From NCBI RefSeq assembly GCF_040448305.1, contig NZ_CP148752.1, positions 5,247,501 to 5,311,500 on the forward strand: 64,000 nt of DNA, in the 5' to 3' direction. The position numbers and the translations under genes are program-made. Origin of the DNA: Pseudomonas fluorescens. Lineage in GTDB: Bacteria; Pseudomonadota; Gammaproteobacteria; Pseudomonadales; Pseudomonadaceae. Below the pieces are notes generated by a model, which had not been told where the DNA came from, made no database searches, and saw only the letters and a list, made by a program, of their open reading frames with translations. Below are positions 1 to 7,932 of the stretch, in pieces; the first letter of the stretch is position 1; the number at the start of each line of letters is the position of its first letter.

Positions 1-443
1 TCGTCGAAGGTCTCGATGGAGCGTCTATCGTCGGCATCAACGCATTGCGTGGAGGTACCTACGCATCAGGTACCAACCAACTATCCATGCCACATTTCTG
101 GGAGCTGATGTATGGCTGGTCTACGCGTACAGCTGGCTCAGGCTTGACCTCCTCACTGAGGTTCATGTTCAACCCCCTGAACAGTGCGATTGAAAACGCC
201 AATGTGCGGATGGGCCTCGTTGCAGTAATGGCAACGCCTACCGAAGCCAGAACGTATCTGGGGCAGCATGTGCAGCGCGGCACTGCCGCGCTGTTCAGAT
301 ACGACGATGCGAACTTCCGCCTGGACCAATTCTCCGAAGTAAACAGTGAATGGACTGATTCGGCCCCTGATAGCTACCACCCGGAAATGCGAAGTGGCTA
401 CGACATACCCATGACATCAATACGCCATTTTTCAAACGTGTAA
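1..443 (+). CDS. 3' end of an unidentified protein gene (5' truncated by window edge)
   Basis: The reading frame (codons starting at position 3) is open from the first base to a TAA at 441-443, so the gene begins left of the window; a TTG at 45 is inside the frame and need not be the start. About 147 residues are visible. They hold a Gly/Ser/Thr-rich stretch followed by a mixed alpha/beta-looking segment; there is no membrane segment, no cysteine cluster and no motif that I recognise. The downstream thioesterase gene is convergent and ends only 10 bp away. I cannot assign a function; a full-length sequence would be needed. Confidence 0.55.
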   Translation, partial: VEGLDGASIVGINALRGGTYASGTNQLSMPHFWELMYGWSTRTAGSGLTSSLRFMFNPLNSAIENANVRMGLVAVMATPTEARTYLGQHVQRGTAALFRYDDANFRLDQFSEVNSEWTDSAPDSYHPEMRSGYDIPMTSIRHFSNV

Positions 444-452
444 GGGTTTCAA

Positions 453-896
453 CTAACGCATCGGTGCTTCCTCCCCTAACGGCACCACCGCCATGGTCAG
501 CCGCGACACACAGCTGGCCTTGCCCTCATCGCTGGTCAACCGAATGTCCCAGACATGGGTCGTGCGGCCGATATGGATCGGCCTGGCCACCGCCGACACC
601 CGTCCGCTGCGCAGGCCGCGCAAATGGTTGGCGTTGACTTCCAGGCCCACGCAATAGAACTTGCTGGCATCGATGCACAGGTAGCTGGCCATCGAGCCGA
701 CCGATTCGGCCAGCACCACCGAGGCACCGCCATGCAGCAAACCATAAGGCTGATGGGTGCGGTGATCGACGACCATGCTGGCGGTCAGGGACTCATCGTC
801 AAAAGCTTCGAAACGGATGTCCAGCACTTCGCCAATGGTGTTTTTCTGGATTGCGTTCAACTGCTCGATGTTCGGGGTGGTGCGCCACAGGCTCAT
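453..896 (-). CDS. PaaI/EntH-type hotdog-fold thioesterase
   Basis: A 147-residue protein beginning MSLWRTT with AAGGAAA about 8 bases upstream; the frame runs further upstream but without a ribosome site. The central segment with HQPYGLLHGGASVVLAESVGS is the hallmark of the hotdog-fold acyl-CoA thioesterases related to PaaI and EntH (YbdB): the HGG region and the following Glu/Ser on the long helix form the active site. Family members hydrolyse aryl- or acyl-CoA thioesters in the cytoplasm. It lies 32 bp downstream of an acyl-CoA ligase on the same strand, so the two are probably co-transcribed and may make and break the same class of CoA thioester. The exact substrate cannot be read from the sequence. 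Confidence 0.85.
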   Translation of the reverse strand: MSLWRTTPNIEQLNAIQKNTIGEVLDIRFEAFDDESLTASMVVDHRTHQPYGLLHGGASVVLAESVGSMASYLCIDASKFYCVGLEVNANHLRGLRSGRVSAVARPIHIGRTTHVWDIRLTSDEGKASCVSRLTMAVVPLGEEAPMR

Positions 897-928
897 CGCA
901 GGGTTTCCTTGTTGGTTTTGTTCGTGGA

Positions 929-2596
929 TCAATCCTGCCACAGCACCGCTTCGCTGCGCTCGCTCCATTCCTCAAAGCGCTCTCCGTAAGCCGCTTCGAT
1001 CACGTTGCGCTTGATCTTCAGGGTCGGGGTGAGAAAGCCGTTTTCCACGGCCCAACTGTCCTTGACCACCACCAGGCGCCGCAGCTGTTCATGCTTGTCG
1101 AGGGCGCCGTTGACCTCTTCCAGCAGTTTTTCCAGGCTCGAATGCAGGCCGGCGCGCGCGGCCCCGCCGGCATCCTGCTGGCCGACCGCCGACAACACGC
1201 ACAAGCCCAGCGGCGCACTCAAGCCATCGCCCACCACGCAGACCTGCTCGATGCGCGAATGCACGGCCAGGCGATTTTCAATCGGTGCCGGAGCCACGTA
1301 TTTGCCTTTGCTGGTCTTGAAGATCTCCTTCAGGCGTCCGGTCAGGCGCAGATTGCCTTCGGCGTCTTGCTCGCCCTTGTCGCCGGTACGCAGGAAGCCG
1401 TCCTCGGTAATGGTGTCGGCGGTTTTTTCCGGTTCCTTGTAATACCCGAGCATGGTCGCACCACTGCGCACCATGACCTCCCCCGTCTCGGCAATCCGCA
1501 CTTCGACTTCCGGGCACGGCTTGCCGATCCAGCCTGGTTTGTTCTGGCCCGGTATGCCGATGTGGGAGTAGCCGCAACTCTCGGTCATGCCGTAGACCTC
1601 CAGCACATCCAGTCCCAATTTGCGGTACCACTGCAACAAGGTCTGCGGCACCGGAGCTGCGCCGGACAACGCGATGCGCAACGCATCCAGCCCCAACCCG
1701 GCGAGGACTTTATGCCCGACCCGTTTGCCGATGATCGGCAGGCCGAGCAGGAAGTCGAGACGTTTTGCCGGGATCTTGCTGTACACACCCATCTGGAATT
1801 TGGTCCAGATGCGCGGCACGCCAAACAGCGCGGTCGGGCGCGCACGTTGCAGATCGGTGAGGAAGGTATCGAGGCTCTCGGCGAAAAACACCGTTTGGCC
1901 GGTATAGATCGACGCCAGCTCGACGAACATCCGCTCGGCGACGTGGCACAGCGGCAGGTAGGACAACAACCGGTCCGACTCGTTGAGGCCGAACAACGCA
2001 GTGCCGCGTGTGGTGGCGAACCCCAGATTGCCGAAGCTGTGCATCACGCCCTTGGGCATGCCCGTGGTGCCGGACGTGTAAATGATGGTCGCCAGTTGAT
2101 CGGCGGCAGGTTTGGGATTGTCCTGGATTGGCGAGTTGCGTTGCAGGTCGTCCCAGCTGAAATCGAACGTACCCGACGGATGCAGCGGCAGGCTGATGGT
2201 CGGCAGGTCGGGGCTGACGCCACGGGACATGCCAGGCCAGTCGTCGAGCTTGCCGATGAATGCCAGCGCCGCCTCCGAATGTTCGAGTACCTGGGCAACG
2301 GTCTCGGCGGTGAGGTTGGGGTACAACGGCACCGACACATGCCCGGCCATCCAGATCGCCAGGTCGGCAATGATCCAGTGCGCACAGTTCTTCGAGATCA
2401 GGGCGATATGGCTGCCCTGCGGCAGTTCCCGTGCCCGCAACCAATGGGCCGCGCAACGGGCCTGATGACCGACATCCGCCCAGGTCAAGGTCTCGACCTG
2501 GCCGCCTCCGACAGGCTGGACCAGAAAGCGCTGGCGGGGATGACGGGCCTCACGCTCGTAGAAGACGTCCAGTGGCAAACGAAAAGCAGCAGACAT
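929..2596 (-). CDS. AMP-forming long-chain acyl-CoA ligase (AMP-binding family)
   Basis: 555 residues from the ATG at 2596, which has AGGAG 8 bases upstream; an upstream in-frame start at 2629 is less likely. The AMP-binding signature IIYTSGTTGMPKG lies near residue 161, the YGMTES adenine-binding motif in the middle, and the TGD and GRLKEIFKTSKGK hinge and A10-type lysine region near the C terminus. Such enzymes activate a carboxylic acid with ATP to an acyl-adenylate and transfer it to CoA. The length and the IFKTSKGKYVAP ending resemble FadD/long-chain ligases of the FAA1 type. A downstream thioesterase and an upstream 30-bp palindromic operator suggest a small regulated fatty-acid operon. 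Confidence 0.88.
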   Translation of the reverse strand: MSAAFRLPLDVFYEREARHPRQRFLVQPVGGGQVETLTWADVGHQARCAAHWLRARELPQGSHIALISKNCAHWIIADLAIWMAGHVSVPLYPNLTAETVAQVLEHSEAALAFIGKLDDWPGMSRGVSPDLPTISLPLHPSGTFDFSWDDLQRNSPIQDNPKPAADQLATIIYTSGTTGMPKGVMHSFGNLGFATTRGTALFGLNESDRLLSYLPLCHVAERMFVELASIYTGQTVFFAESLDTFLTDLQRARPTALFGVPRIWTKFQMGVYSKIPAKRLDFLLGLPIIGKRVGHKVLAGLGLDALRIALSGAAPVPQTLLQWYRKLGLDVLEVYGMTESCGYSHIGIPGQNKPGWIGKPCPEVEVRIAETGEVMVRSGATMLGYYKEPEKTADTITEDGFLRTGDKGEQDAEGNLRLTGRLKEIFKTSKGKYVAPAPIENRLAVHSRIEQVCVVGDGLSAPLGLCVLSAVGQQDAGGAARAGLHSSLEKLLEEVNGALDKHEQLRRLVVVKDSWAVENGFLTPTLKIKRNVIEAAYGERFEEWSERSEAVLWQD

Positions 2597-2632
2597 GCGA
2601 CTCGCTCCTGTGATTTTTGTCTGGAGCAAGCG

Positions 2633-2662
2633 TAGTCAACCAAGCAAGTGCTTGGTTGACTA
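2633..2662. promoter_or_regulatory. 30-bp palindromic operator upstream of the acyl-CoA ligase
   Basis: Two 14-base arms (left arm from TAGTCAACCAAGCA) are exact reverse complements separated by only AG. The core is CCAAGCAAGTGCTTGG. It sits 37 bp upstream of the ligase start. Size, symmetry and position are those of a TetR-family operator, the usual type of repressor for acyl-CoA genes, but the regulator is not in this window. Confidence 0.65.
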
Positions 2663-2684
2663 TTTCATACAAAATTTTCTACAT

Positions 2685-2776
2685 CTGTGGGAGCGAGCTT
2701 GCTCGCGATGGCGGACGAATATTCAACATGGATGTCGACTGACTTGACGCTATCGCGAGCAAGCTCGCTCCCACAG
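2685..2776. repeat. Paired inverted REP elements
   Basis: A forward copy (tgtgggagcgagcttgctcg, from 2686) and an inverted copy (ending ctcgctcccacag) flank about 40 bases of unrelated DNA. This is the common Pseudomonas REP doublet that folds into a long hairpin; it lies in the divergent-free gap between the ligase promoter and the sixA 3' end. Confidence 0.9.
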
Positions 2777-2823
2777 TGTTCGGCACCCACTTCAAGTCAA
2801 GCTGTGCCCTTTGAAACGCGTGG

Positions 2824-3279
2824 TCAAGGGTGCTTGATGCTGTCGAGTTTCATCGACCCGACCAGCAGCTCATCACCCTTGAGCTCCGCCAGACCAGCAG
2901 TGCTGACCTTTTCCGGCAGATGTCCGGCACCATGTTGCAGGTAGCTCAGCAGATTCCCCACCAGCGGGTTGTGACTGACCAGCAACACGTTGCTTACCGC
3001 GACCATCTGTTCGGCCACCTTGTCCGGCTCCGTGTCCGGTGTCAGCCACTCGACGGTGCGGATTTCCGGTTCGAATCCCAATGCCTCTCGTACCAGTTGC
3101 GCTGTTTGCTGCGCTCGCAGGTACGGGCTGGCGTAAATGCCGGTCAGCGGCTGACCCACCAGCTCTGCGGCGATTTTCAATACTTCCTTGCGACCGTTAT
3201 CCGTCAGCTCCCGCTCCGAATCGTGGGGGCGGGACCCGTGCGGTACAGCTTCACCATGACGCAATACCCAGAGTTTCAT
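2824..3279 (-). CDS. sixA: Phosphohistidine phosphatase SixA
   Basis: 151 residues; opens with the phosphoglycerate-mutase/histidine-phosphatase signature LWVLRHGEA at residues 3-11, in which His8 is the phosphate acceptor, and carries the second conserved histidine in LLVSHNPLVG near residue 105. SixA is the small (about 150-residue) branch of this superfamily, acting on phosphohistidine of signalling proteins such as ArcB HPt or the nitrogen PTS. Its ATG overlaps the stop of the upstream DUF4389 gene by four bases (ATGA), so translation is probably coupled, and gpsA lies just upstream in the same direction. Confidence 0.9.
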   Translation of the reverse strand: MKLWVLRHGEAVPHGSRPHDSERELTDNGRKEVLKIAAELVGQPLTGIYASPYLRAQQTAQLVREALGFEPEIRTVEWLTPDTEPDKVAEQMVAVSNVLLVSHNPLVGNLLSYLQHGAGHLPEKVSTAGLAELKGDELLVGSMKLDSIKHP

Positions 3280-3623
3280 AGCTTGGGTTCCTCATCTCGG
3301 GCCGGATGCGGTGCCGGTGCCACGACATGCGGCGCCTCACCCTCCGGTGTACGCGGCGTCGGCCAGTCGGCGAACGGCCAGGGCTTCTGGTCGCTGTGAA
3401 AGCTGCCGAAACGACCGATCTGCGCCAGAAACTGGCTCAGGCTGTCGCCGAAATTCATCAAGCTGGCGCTTGGGGCGCCATAGAACAAACGATAGATCAA
3501 CTGCACCAGCACGACAGCACCGAGGATGAACTGCGCCACTTGCCACACCAGCACGAAGACGATCATCCACAGCACCCGCAGCAGGATGGACTCGTATTTG
3601 GCTTCTACTTTTGGATCGTTCAT
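3276..3623 (-). CDS. DUF4389 membrane protein
   Basis: 115 residues from the ATG at 3623 with AGGGAG upstream (an earlier in-frame start has none). One or two hydrophobic segments occupy residues 15-50 (LWMIVFVLVWQVAQFILGAVVLVQ), followed by a conserved SLMNFGDSLSQFLAQI amphipathic segment and a Pro-rich cytoplasmic tail with ALTHGH-like low-complexity charge. This is the layout of the DUF4389 family of small inner-membrane proteins, whose role is unknown. It lies between gpsA (30 bp upstream) and sixA (4-bp overlap), so all three are likely one transcript. Confidence 0.8.
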   Translation of the reverse strand: MNDPKVEAKYESILLRVLWMIVFVLVWQVAQFILGAVVLVQLIYRLFYGAPSASLMNFGDSLSQFLAQIGRFGSFHSDQKPWPFADWPTPRTPEGEAPHVVAPAPHPARDEEPKL

Positions 3624-3653
3624 GCGCAACTCCCTGCTTTCTGGCAAGCGTGA

Positions 3654-4679
3654 TTAGTTGAAACCACTGGTGGAAATAAAGTCGACGTCGGTTTTCGGCT
3701 CGCCACGCATTAACAGGCCGATGACCTGCTCCAGCGTGCGCCCCTCGAACAGGATCGCGTGCAGCCCGGCGACCAGCGGCATGTACACGCCAACCTCCTG
3801 GGCCTTGGCCTTGAGCACTTTAAGGGTATTGACCCCTTCGGCGACTTCGCCCAGGCGCGTGACCGCCTCGTCCAGGCTCAGGCCCTGGCCGAGGGCGAAG
3901 CCGACCTGATAGTTTCGGCTCTTGGGCGACGAACAGGTCACGATCAGATCGCCCACGCCCGCCAGCCCCAGGAAGGTCATCGGGTTGGCGCCCTGATTCA
4001 CCGCAAAGCGGGTCATTTCCGCCAATGCCCGGGTGATCAGCATGCTCTTGGTATTTTCCCCCATGCCCAGCGCCACCGCCATGCCGGCGATGATCGCGTA
4101 GACATTTTTCAATGCCCCGCCCAATTCCACGCCGAAACGGTCGGCGCTGGCGTACACACGAAAGGTACGGCCATGCAGTGCGGCCTGAACCTGCTGGCAG
4201 AGTTCTTCGTCTTCACTGGCGACCACCGTGGCGGTCAGTGCATGTTCGGCGATTTCACGGGCCAGGTTGGGCCCGGACAGGACACCGATGCGCGCCTGCG
4301 GGGCGATCTCTTCGAGGATCTCGCTCATCAACTTGAACGTGTGGGCTTCGATACCTTTGGTCAGGCTCACCAGCAATTTTCCGGTCAAGCGTTCGGCGTG
4401 CGGCACCAACACCGAGCGCAGTGCGCTGGAGGGCAATGCGACAAAACACAGGTCACAGGCGTCCAGGGTGGCTTGCAGGTCGGTGACCGGCGTGACGCCG
4501 GGCAGAATCTTGATGCCTTTGAGGTAACGCGGGTTCTCGCGATTGACCCGGATGGCCTCGGCCTGTTCGGGGTCACGCATCCACTGAAGGACCTGATGCC
4601 CGTTCTCGGCCAGCAGATTAGCCACGGCGGTTCCAAAACTTCCGCCTCCCAGGACCGCAATCGGGTGCTGTTCAGTCAT
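3654..4679 (-). CDS. gpsA: NAD(P)H-dependent glycerol-3-phosphate dehydrogenase
   Basis: 341 residues, reducing dihydroxyacetone phosphate to sn-glycerol-3-phosphate for phospholipid synthesis. The Rossmann motif IAVLGGGSFGTA is at residues 6-17; SLTKGIEA near residue 105 and ELGGALKN with the catalytic Lys at about 191 follow in the order expected for GpsA. The ATG at 4679 (MTEQHP) is chosen because the nucleotide fold begins immediately after it; the ribosome site is weak and the frame runs 26 codons further upstream. First gene of the probable gpsA-DUF4389-sixA transcript, divergent from the TonB receptor operon. Confidence 0.95.
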   Translation of the reverse strand: MTEQHPIAVLGGGSFGTAVANLLAENGHQVLQWMRDPEQAEAIRVNRENPRYLKGIKILPGVTPVTDLQATLDACDLCFVALPSSALRSVLVPHAERLTGKLLVSLTKGIEAHTFKLMSEILEEIAPQARIGVLSGPNLAREIAEHALTATVVASEDEELCQQVQAALHGRTFRVYASADRFGVELGGALKNVYAIIAGMAVALGMGENTKSMLITRALAEMTRFAVNQGANPMTFLGLAGVGDLIVTCSSPKSRNYQVGFALGQGLSLDEAVTRLGEVAEGVNTLKVLKAKAQEVGVYMPLVAGLHAILFEGRTLEQVIGLLMRGEPKTDVDFISTSGFN

Positions 4680-4874
4680 ATGCAATCCGTTAATCCATAC
4701 CAGTGGCGATGTCGGCATTATACGGGGCAGCCCACCGGCGGCCAGCCCCGACATCAAATACCTGCACCCGCAGGAAGAAGACCAATAAAACCGAGGAAAA
4801 TGCAGACATCGTGAATGGAAAAGTCATTCGGCTCGGTTAACATGCGCGCCATCAATCACTGACAGGAATGTGTT

Positions 4875-6998
4875 GTGTCTCCGGGCTCTCCTTCACCGCA
4901 TTCGCCTCTGGTACTGGCGCTGATATTCAGCTCGCCAGTGCTGGCCGACGACTTGTTCCTGGACAGCGAACCGCTGCCGCAAGTGCTCACCGCCACACGT
5001 CTGAAGCAGTCGCCGGCGGCCGTTCCAGGAAGCATGACGGTGATCGACAGCGCCCTGATCCACGCCAGCGGTGCCCGCGACATCAGCGAACTGCTGCGCC
5101 TGGTACCGGGGATGATGGTCGGCAACATCAGCGGCAACCAGGCCGCGGTGAACTACCACGGCACCAATGCGACTGAAGCGCGACGCATGCAAGTGCTGAT
5201 CGACGGGCGCTCGGTGTATCGCGCCGGCCTGGCCACCGTCGACTGGAGCGACATTCCGGTGGCCATGGAAGACATCGAGCGCATCGAAGTCTTCCGTGGG
5301 CCGAATACCGTCAGCTACGGCGCCAATGCCCTGATGGCGGTGGTCAACATCATTACCCGGCGGCCGGCCGACAGTCACGGTACGCGCATGAAGGTCACCC
5401 GGGGCCAGCGCGGCATCAACGACTTTTACGCCAGCCAGGGCCTGGGCTGGGAAGACGGTGACATGCGCCTGTCCCTGTCTGGCCAGCAAGACGACGGTTT
5501 CGACACCGACCGGACCGGCGCGGACTACCATGACAGTCGTCGCCTCGATCGCTTCAACCTCGCCGTCAGCCAGAGCCTCGACGAACGGCAAAGCCTCGAT
5601 TGGCAATTGAATGCCAAGGACGGCACCAACCAGCGGCCCTATACCTACCGCCCGGTGTTCCCGGGGATTACCCGCGCGGGTAACGACTCCGACGTCACCG
5701 CCAAGGACTACGCCGGGTCATTGCGCTGGAATCTGGACATCAATCCCGACCACAGCCTTTATATCCAGGGTTCGGCGCAACACTGGGATCGCCAGCAAAC
5801 CTGGCGCGCCTGCGACGCAGAAATTTCGTTCAGCCCGCAACTGACCGAACTCTGGCAATTGAACCCGAACTACACCGAACGCCTGGCCCGCAATATCACG
5901 CGTTTCATCGGTCCTGGTGCGCCGGCCGGCACGCCCGCCGAGCAGGCGCTGGCCAACCAGGTACTCGATCAATGGCGCAACGGCGCGAGCCAGACCGTTT
6001 GCGGCGACATCGACCAGAGCACCCGGGAATCGCGCTACGACCTCGAACTGCAGGACACCCTGAGCCTTGCCGATAACCTGCGGCTGGTCAGCGGGATGAA
6101 CTATCGTTACGACCGGGCGGATTCCGAGACCTACTTCAATGGCACTCTCGATGACACGATCTGGCGGGCGTTCGGCCAGTTCGAGTGGCGTGCCACCGAA
6201 CACTGGCTGCTGCAAGGCGGTGCCATGTTCGAGGACAGCCGGTTGACCGACAGCTCGCTGACACCTCGCATGGCGCTCAACTACCTGATCAACCCGCGCC
6301 ACGGCTTGCGTGCGGTGTACTCCGAGGCCATCCGTTCGCCGGACATGTTCGAGAACAACGTCAACTGGAGTTATCAGGTCACCAACCTCAAGCCCGGTGC
6401 CTTTGGCCAGTCCAGCGCCCGCTATTTCGTCAAGACCCGCGGCCCCGGCGACCTCGATCAAGAGCGCATGCGCTCCCGGGAGCTGGGCTACAACGGCTAT
6501 TTCCCCGGACCGGGGCTGGCGCTCGACGTGAAGCTGTTCCACGACGAAATCACCGGCATGATCAGTGAACCGCTGCGCAACAATCAGTACATCGCCAGCA
6601 ACGCCAACAAAGCGCGTTTTTCGGGGGGCGAAACCCAGCTCGACTGGCGTGTCGGCAGCCTCGATCGCCTGCGACTGACCTATGCCTACGTCGATGCCGA
6701 CGCAAGCAACCCGCTGGATGCCAGGCAGACTGCAAGTAACAGTGGTTCGGCCGGATGGCTGCGCGATTGGGGCCAGGGCTGGAACAGTGCGTTTTTCTAT
6801 TATGGCGATGACGCCCTCAACGGCTACCGCTTCGAACGGGTCGATGCGCGCCTCGCCAAACGCATCGCCTTGGGCAAGGCCAGCCTGGAACTGGCCGGAG
6901 TGCTCCAGCAACGGCTGGACAATCAGCCAACCACCTTCATCGACAACAATTATGACCAGCGCCACGTGATGTATTTCAGCGCGGAGCTGGAGCTTTAA
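4875..6998 (+). CDS. TonB-dependent outer-membrane receptor
   Basis: 707 residues from a GTG at 4875 preceded by ACAGGA at a good distance. A short signal peptide (hydrophobic LVLALIFSSPVLA, cleavage around residue 24) is followed by a plug domain at about 35-150 with the ISELLRLVPGM, RIEVFRGPNTVSYG and VVNIITRRP motifs, then a beta barrel ending in an aromatic/hydrophobic strand (MYFSAELEL). No extra N-terminal STN signalling domain is present, so it is not an FecA-type transducer. It is the first gene of a tight operon with a periplasmic binding protein (1-bp gap) and a hybrid kinase. Substrate cannot be read; no Fur box was seen upstream, so it may not be a siderophore receptor. Confidence 0.9.
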   Translation: MSPGSPSPHSPLVLALIFSSPVLADDLFLDSEPLPQVLTATRLKQSPAAVPGSMTVIDSALIHASGARDISELLRLVPGMMVGNISGNQAAVNYHGTNATEARRMQVLIDGRSVYRAGLATVDWSDIPVAMEDIERIEVFRGPNTVSYGANALMAVVNIITRRPADSHGTRMKVTRGQRGINDFYASQGLGWEDGDMRLSLSGQQDDGFDTDRTGADYHDSRRLDRFNLAVSQSLDERQSLDWQLNAKDGTNQRPYTYRPVFPGITRAGNDSDVTAKDYAGSLRWNLDINPDHSLYIQGSAQHWDRQQTWRACDAEISFSPQLTELWQLNPNYTERLARNITRFIGPGAPAGTPAEQALANQVLDQWRNGASQTVCGDIDQSTRESRYDLELQDTLSLADNLRLVSGMNYRYDRADSETYFNGTLDDTIWRAFGQFEWRATEHWLLQGGAMFEDSRLTDSSLTPRMALNYLINPRHGLRAVYSEAIRSPDMFENNVNWSYQVTNLKPGAFGQSSARYFVKTRGPGDLDQERMRSRELGYNGYFPGPGLALDVKLFHDEITGMISEPLRNNQYIASNANKARFSGGETQLDWRVGSLDRLRLTYAYVDADASNPLDARQTASNSGSAGWLRDWGQGWNSAFFYYGDDALNGYRFERVDARLAKRIALGKASLELAGVLQQRLDNQPTTFIDNNYDQRHVMYFSAELEL

Positions 6999-6999
6999 G

Positions 7000-7932
7000 A
7001 TGCCGTATCGTCCGGCCTGGAAAGCGCCGCCCCTGCGCCGGCTGCTGGTCGTGCTTTGTCTATTGTTCAGCAGCATGCTCGGTAGCCTGCCGGGTAACGC
7101 GGCCGACATTTTGCTCACGGGGGCCGAAGACAGCCCCGGTGTGCGGGCGTTTACCCACGCCCTGAGCGAGTTGCGGCCGCGCGATAACGTACGATTCCAG
7201 ACACTGGCCAGTTTGCCGATACCGGACAAACTGCCGGAAAACATCCGCTTGATACTGCTCGACCTGCCCAGCCTCGACTGGCGCCTGCAGGACACCCAGG
7301 GCCCGGCGACACTGGTGTTGCGCATCAGCCGCCTGCAAGCCCGGCAACGCTTGAACAACACCCCGCCTGCACGTCTTTCCCTGCTATGGAGCGATCCACC
7401 ATTGGACCGCCAGTTGCGCTTGACCCGCACCCTGTTGCCCCAAGCCAGACGCATCGGCGTGCTCTACGACAACCACAGTGAATTCCTGTTGAATGAGCTG
7501 CGTCAGGCCGCCCTCCCCTTGGGTCTGGAAGTGGTTACCCAGCGCTGGGACAACATTCACGACAGTCGTCCGTTACAGGCCCTGCTGAATAACAGCGACG
7601 TGTTGCTGGGCCTGGACGATGCCGACCTGTACAACCCGCAAACCGCAAAGAACCTGCTGCTGAGCAGCTATTCACGGCAAATCGCGCTGATCGGACCCAA
7701 CGCAGGCTTCGTCAAGGCCGGAAGCCTGGCGAGCACCTACAGCGATCAGAGCGACTGGCTGGCGATCCTCGACGAATTGCTCGACCGGCCACCCGCCACC
7801 TGGCCGCGCACGCACTATCCCCATCGATTCAAAGTCGCGAGCAATCCGCAGGTGGCGCGTTCATTGGGTATCGAAGAGATAAACGACGCGTCGGTCGCCA
7901 CACTGCTGGCTGAAGGAGAACGCCGCCCATGA
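7000..7932 (+). CDS. Periplasmic ABC-type substrate-binding-like protein
   Basis: 310 residues with a clear signal peptide (arginine-rich start, hydrophobic LLVVLCLLFSSMLGSLPG, cleavage after about residue 35, NAA-D). The mature part alternates strands and helices with RIGVLYDNHSE, DVLLGLDDADLYNPQTAKNLLL and ALIGPNAGFVKAGSLAS segments typical of the ABC_sub_bind (type I periplasmic binding) fold. No permease or ATPase gene accompanies it. It starts 1 bp after the receptor stop and its own stop overlaps the kinase start by four bases, which suggests that it delivers a ligand signal to the kinase rather than feeding a transporter. Confidence 0.82.
   Translation: MPYRPAWKAPPLRRLLVVLCLLFSSMLGSLPGNAADILLTGAEDSPGVRAFTHALSELRPRDNVRFQTLASLPIPDKLPENIRLILLDLPSLDWRLQDTQGPATLVLRISRLQARQRLNNTPPARLSLLWSDPPLDRQLRLTRTLLPQARRIGVLYDNHSEFLLNELRQAALPLGLEVVTQRWDNIHDSRPLQALLNNSDVLLGLDDADLYNPQTAKNLLLSSYSRQIALIGPNAGFVKAGSLASTYSDQSDWLAILDELLDRPPATWPRTHYPHRFKVASNPQVARSLGIEEINDASVATLLAEGERRP

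Noticed and set aside
851..2635. A 594-codon open frame on the plus strand opposite the acyl-CoA ligase
   Set aside because: It is the mirror of a GC-rich real gene; the minus-strand protein has clear AMP-binding motifs, the plus-strand one has none and no ribosome site.
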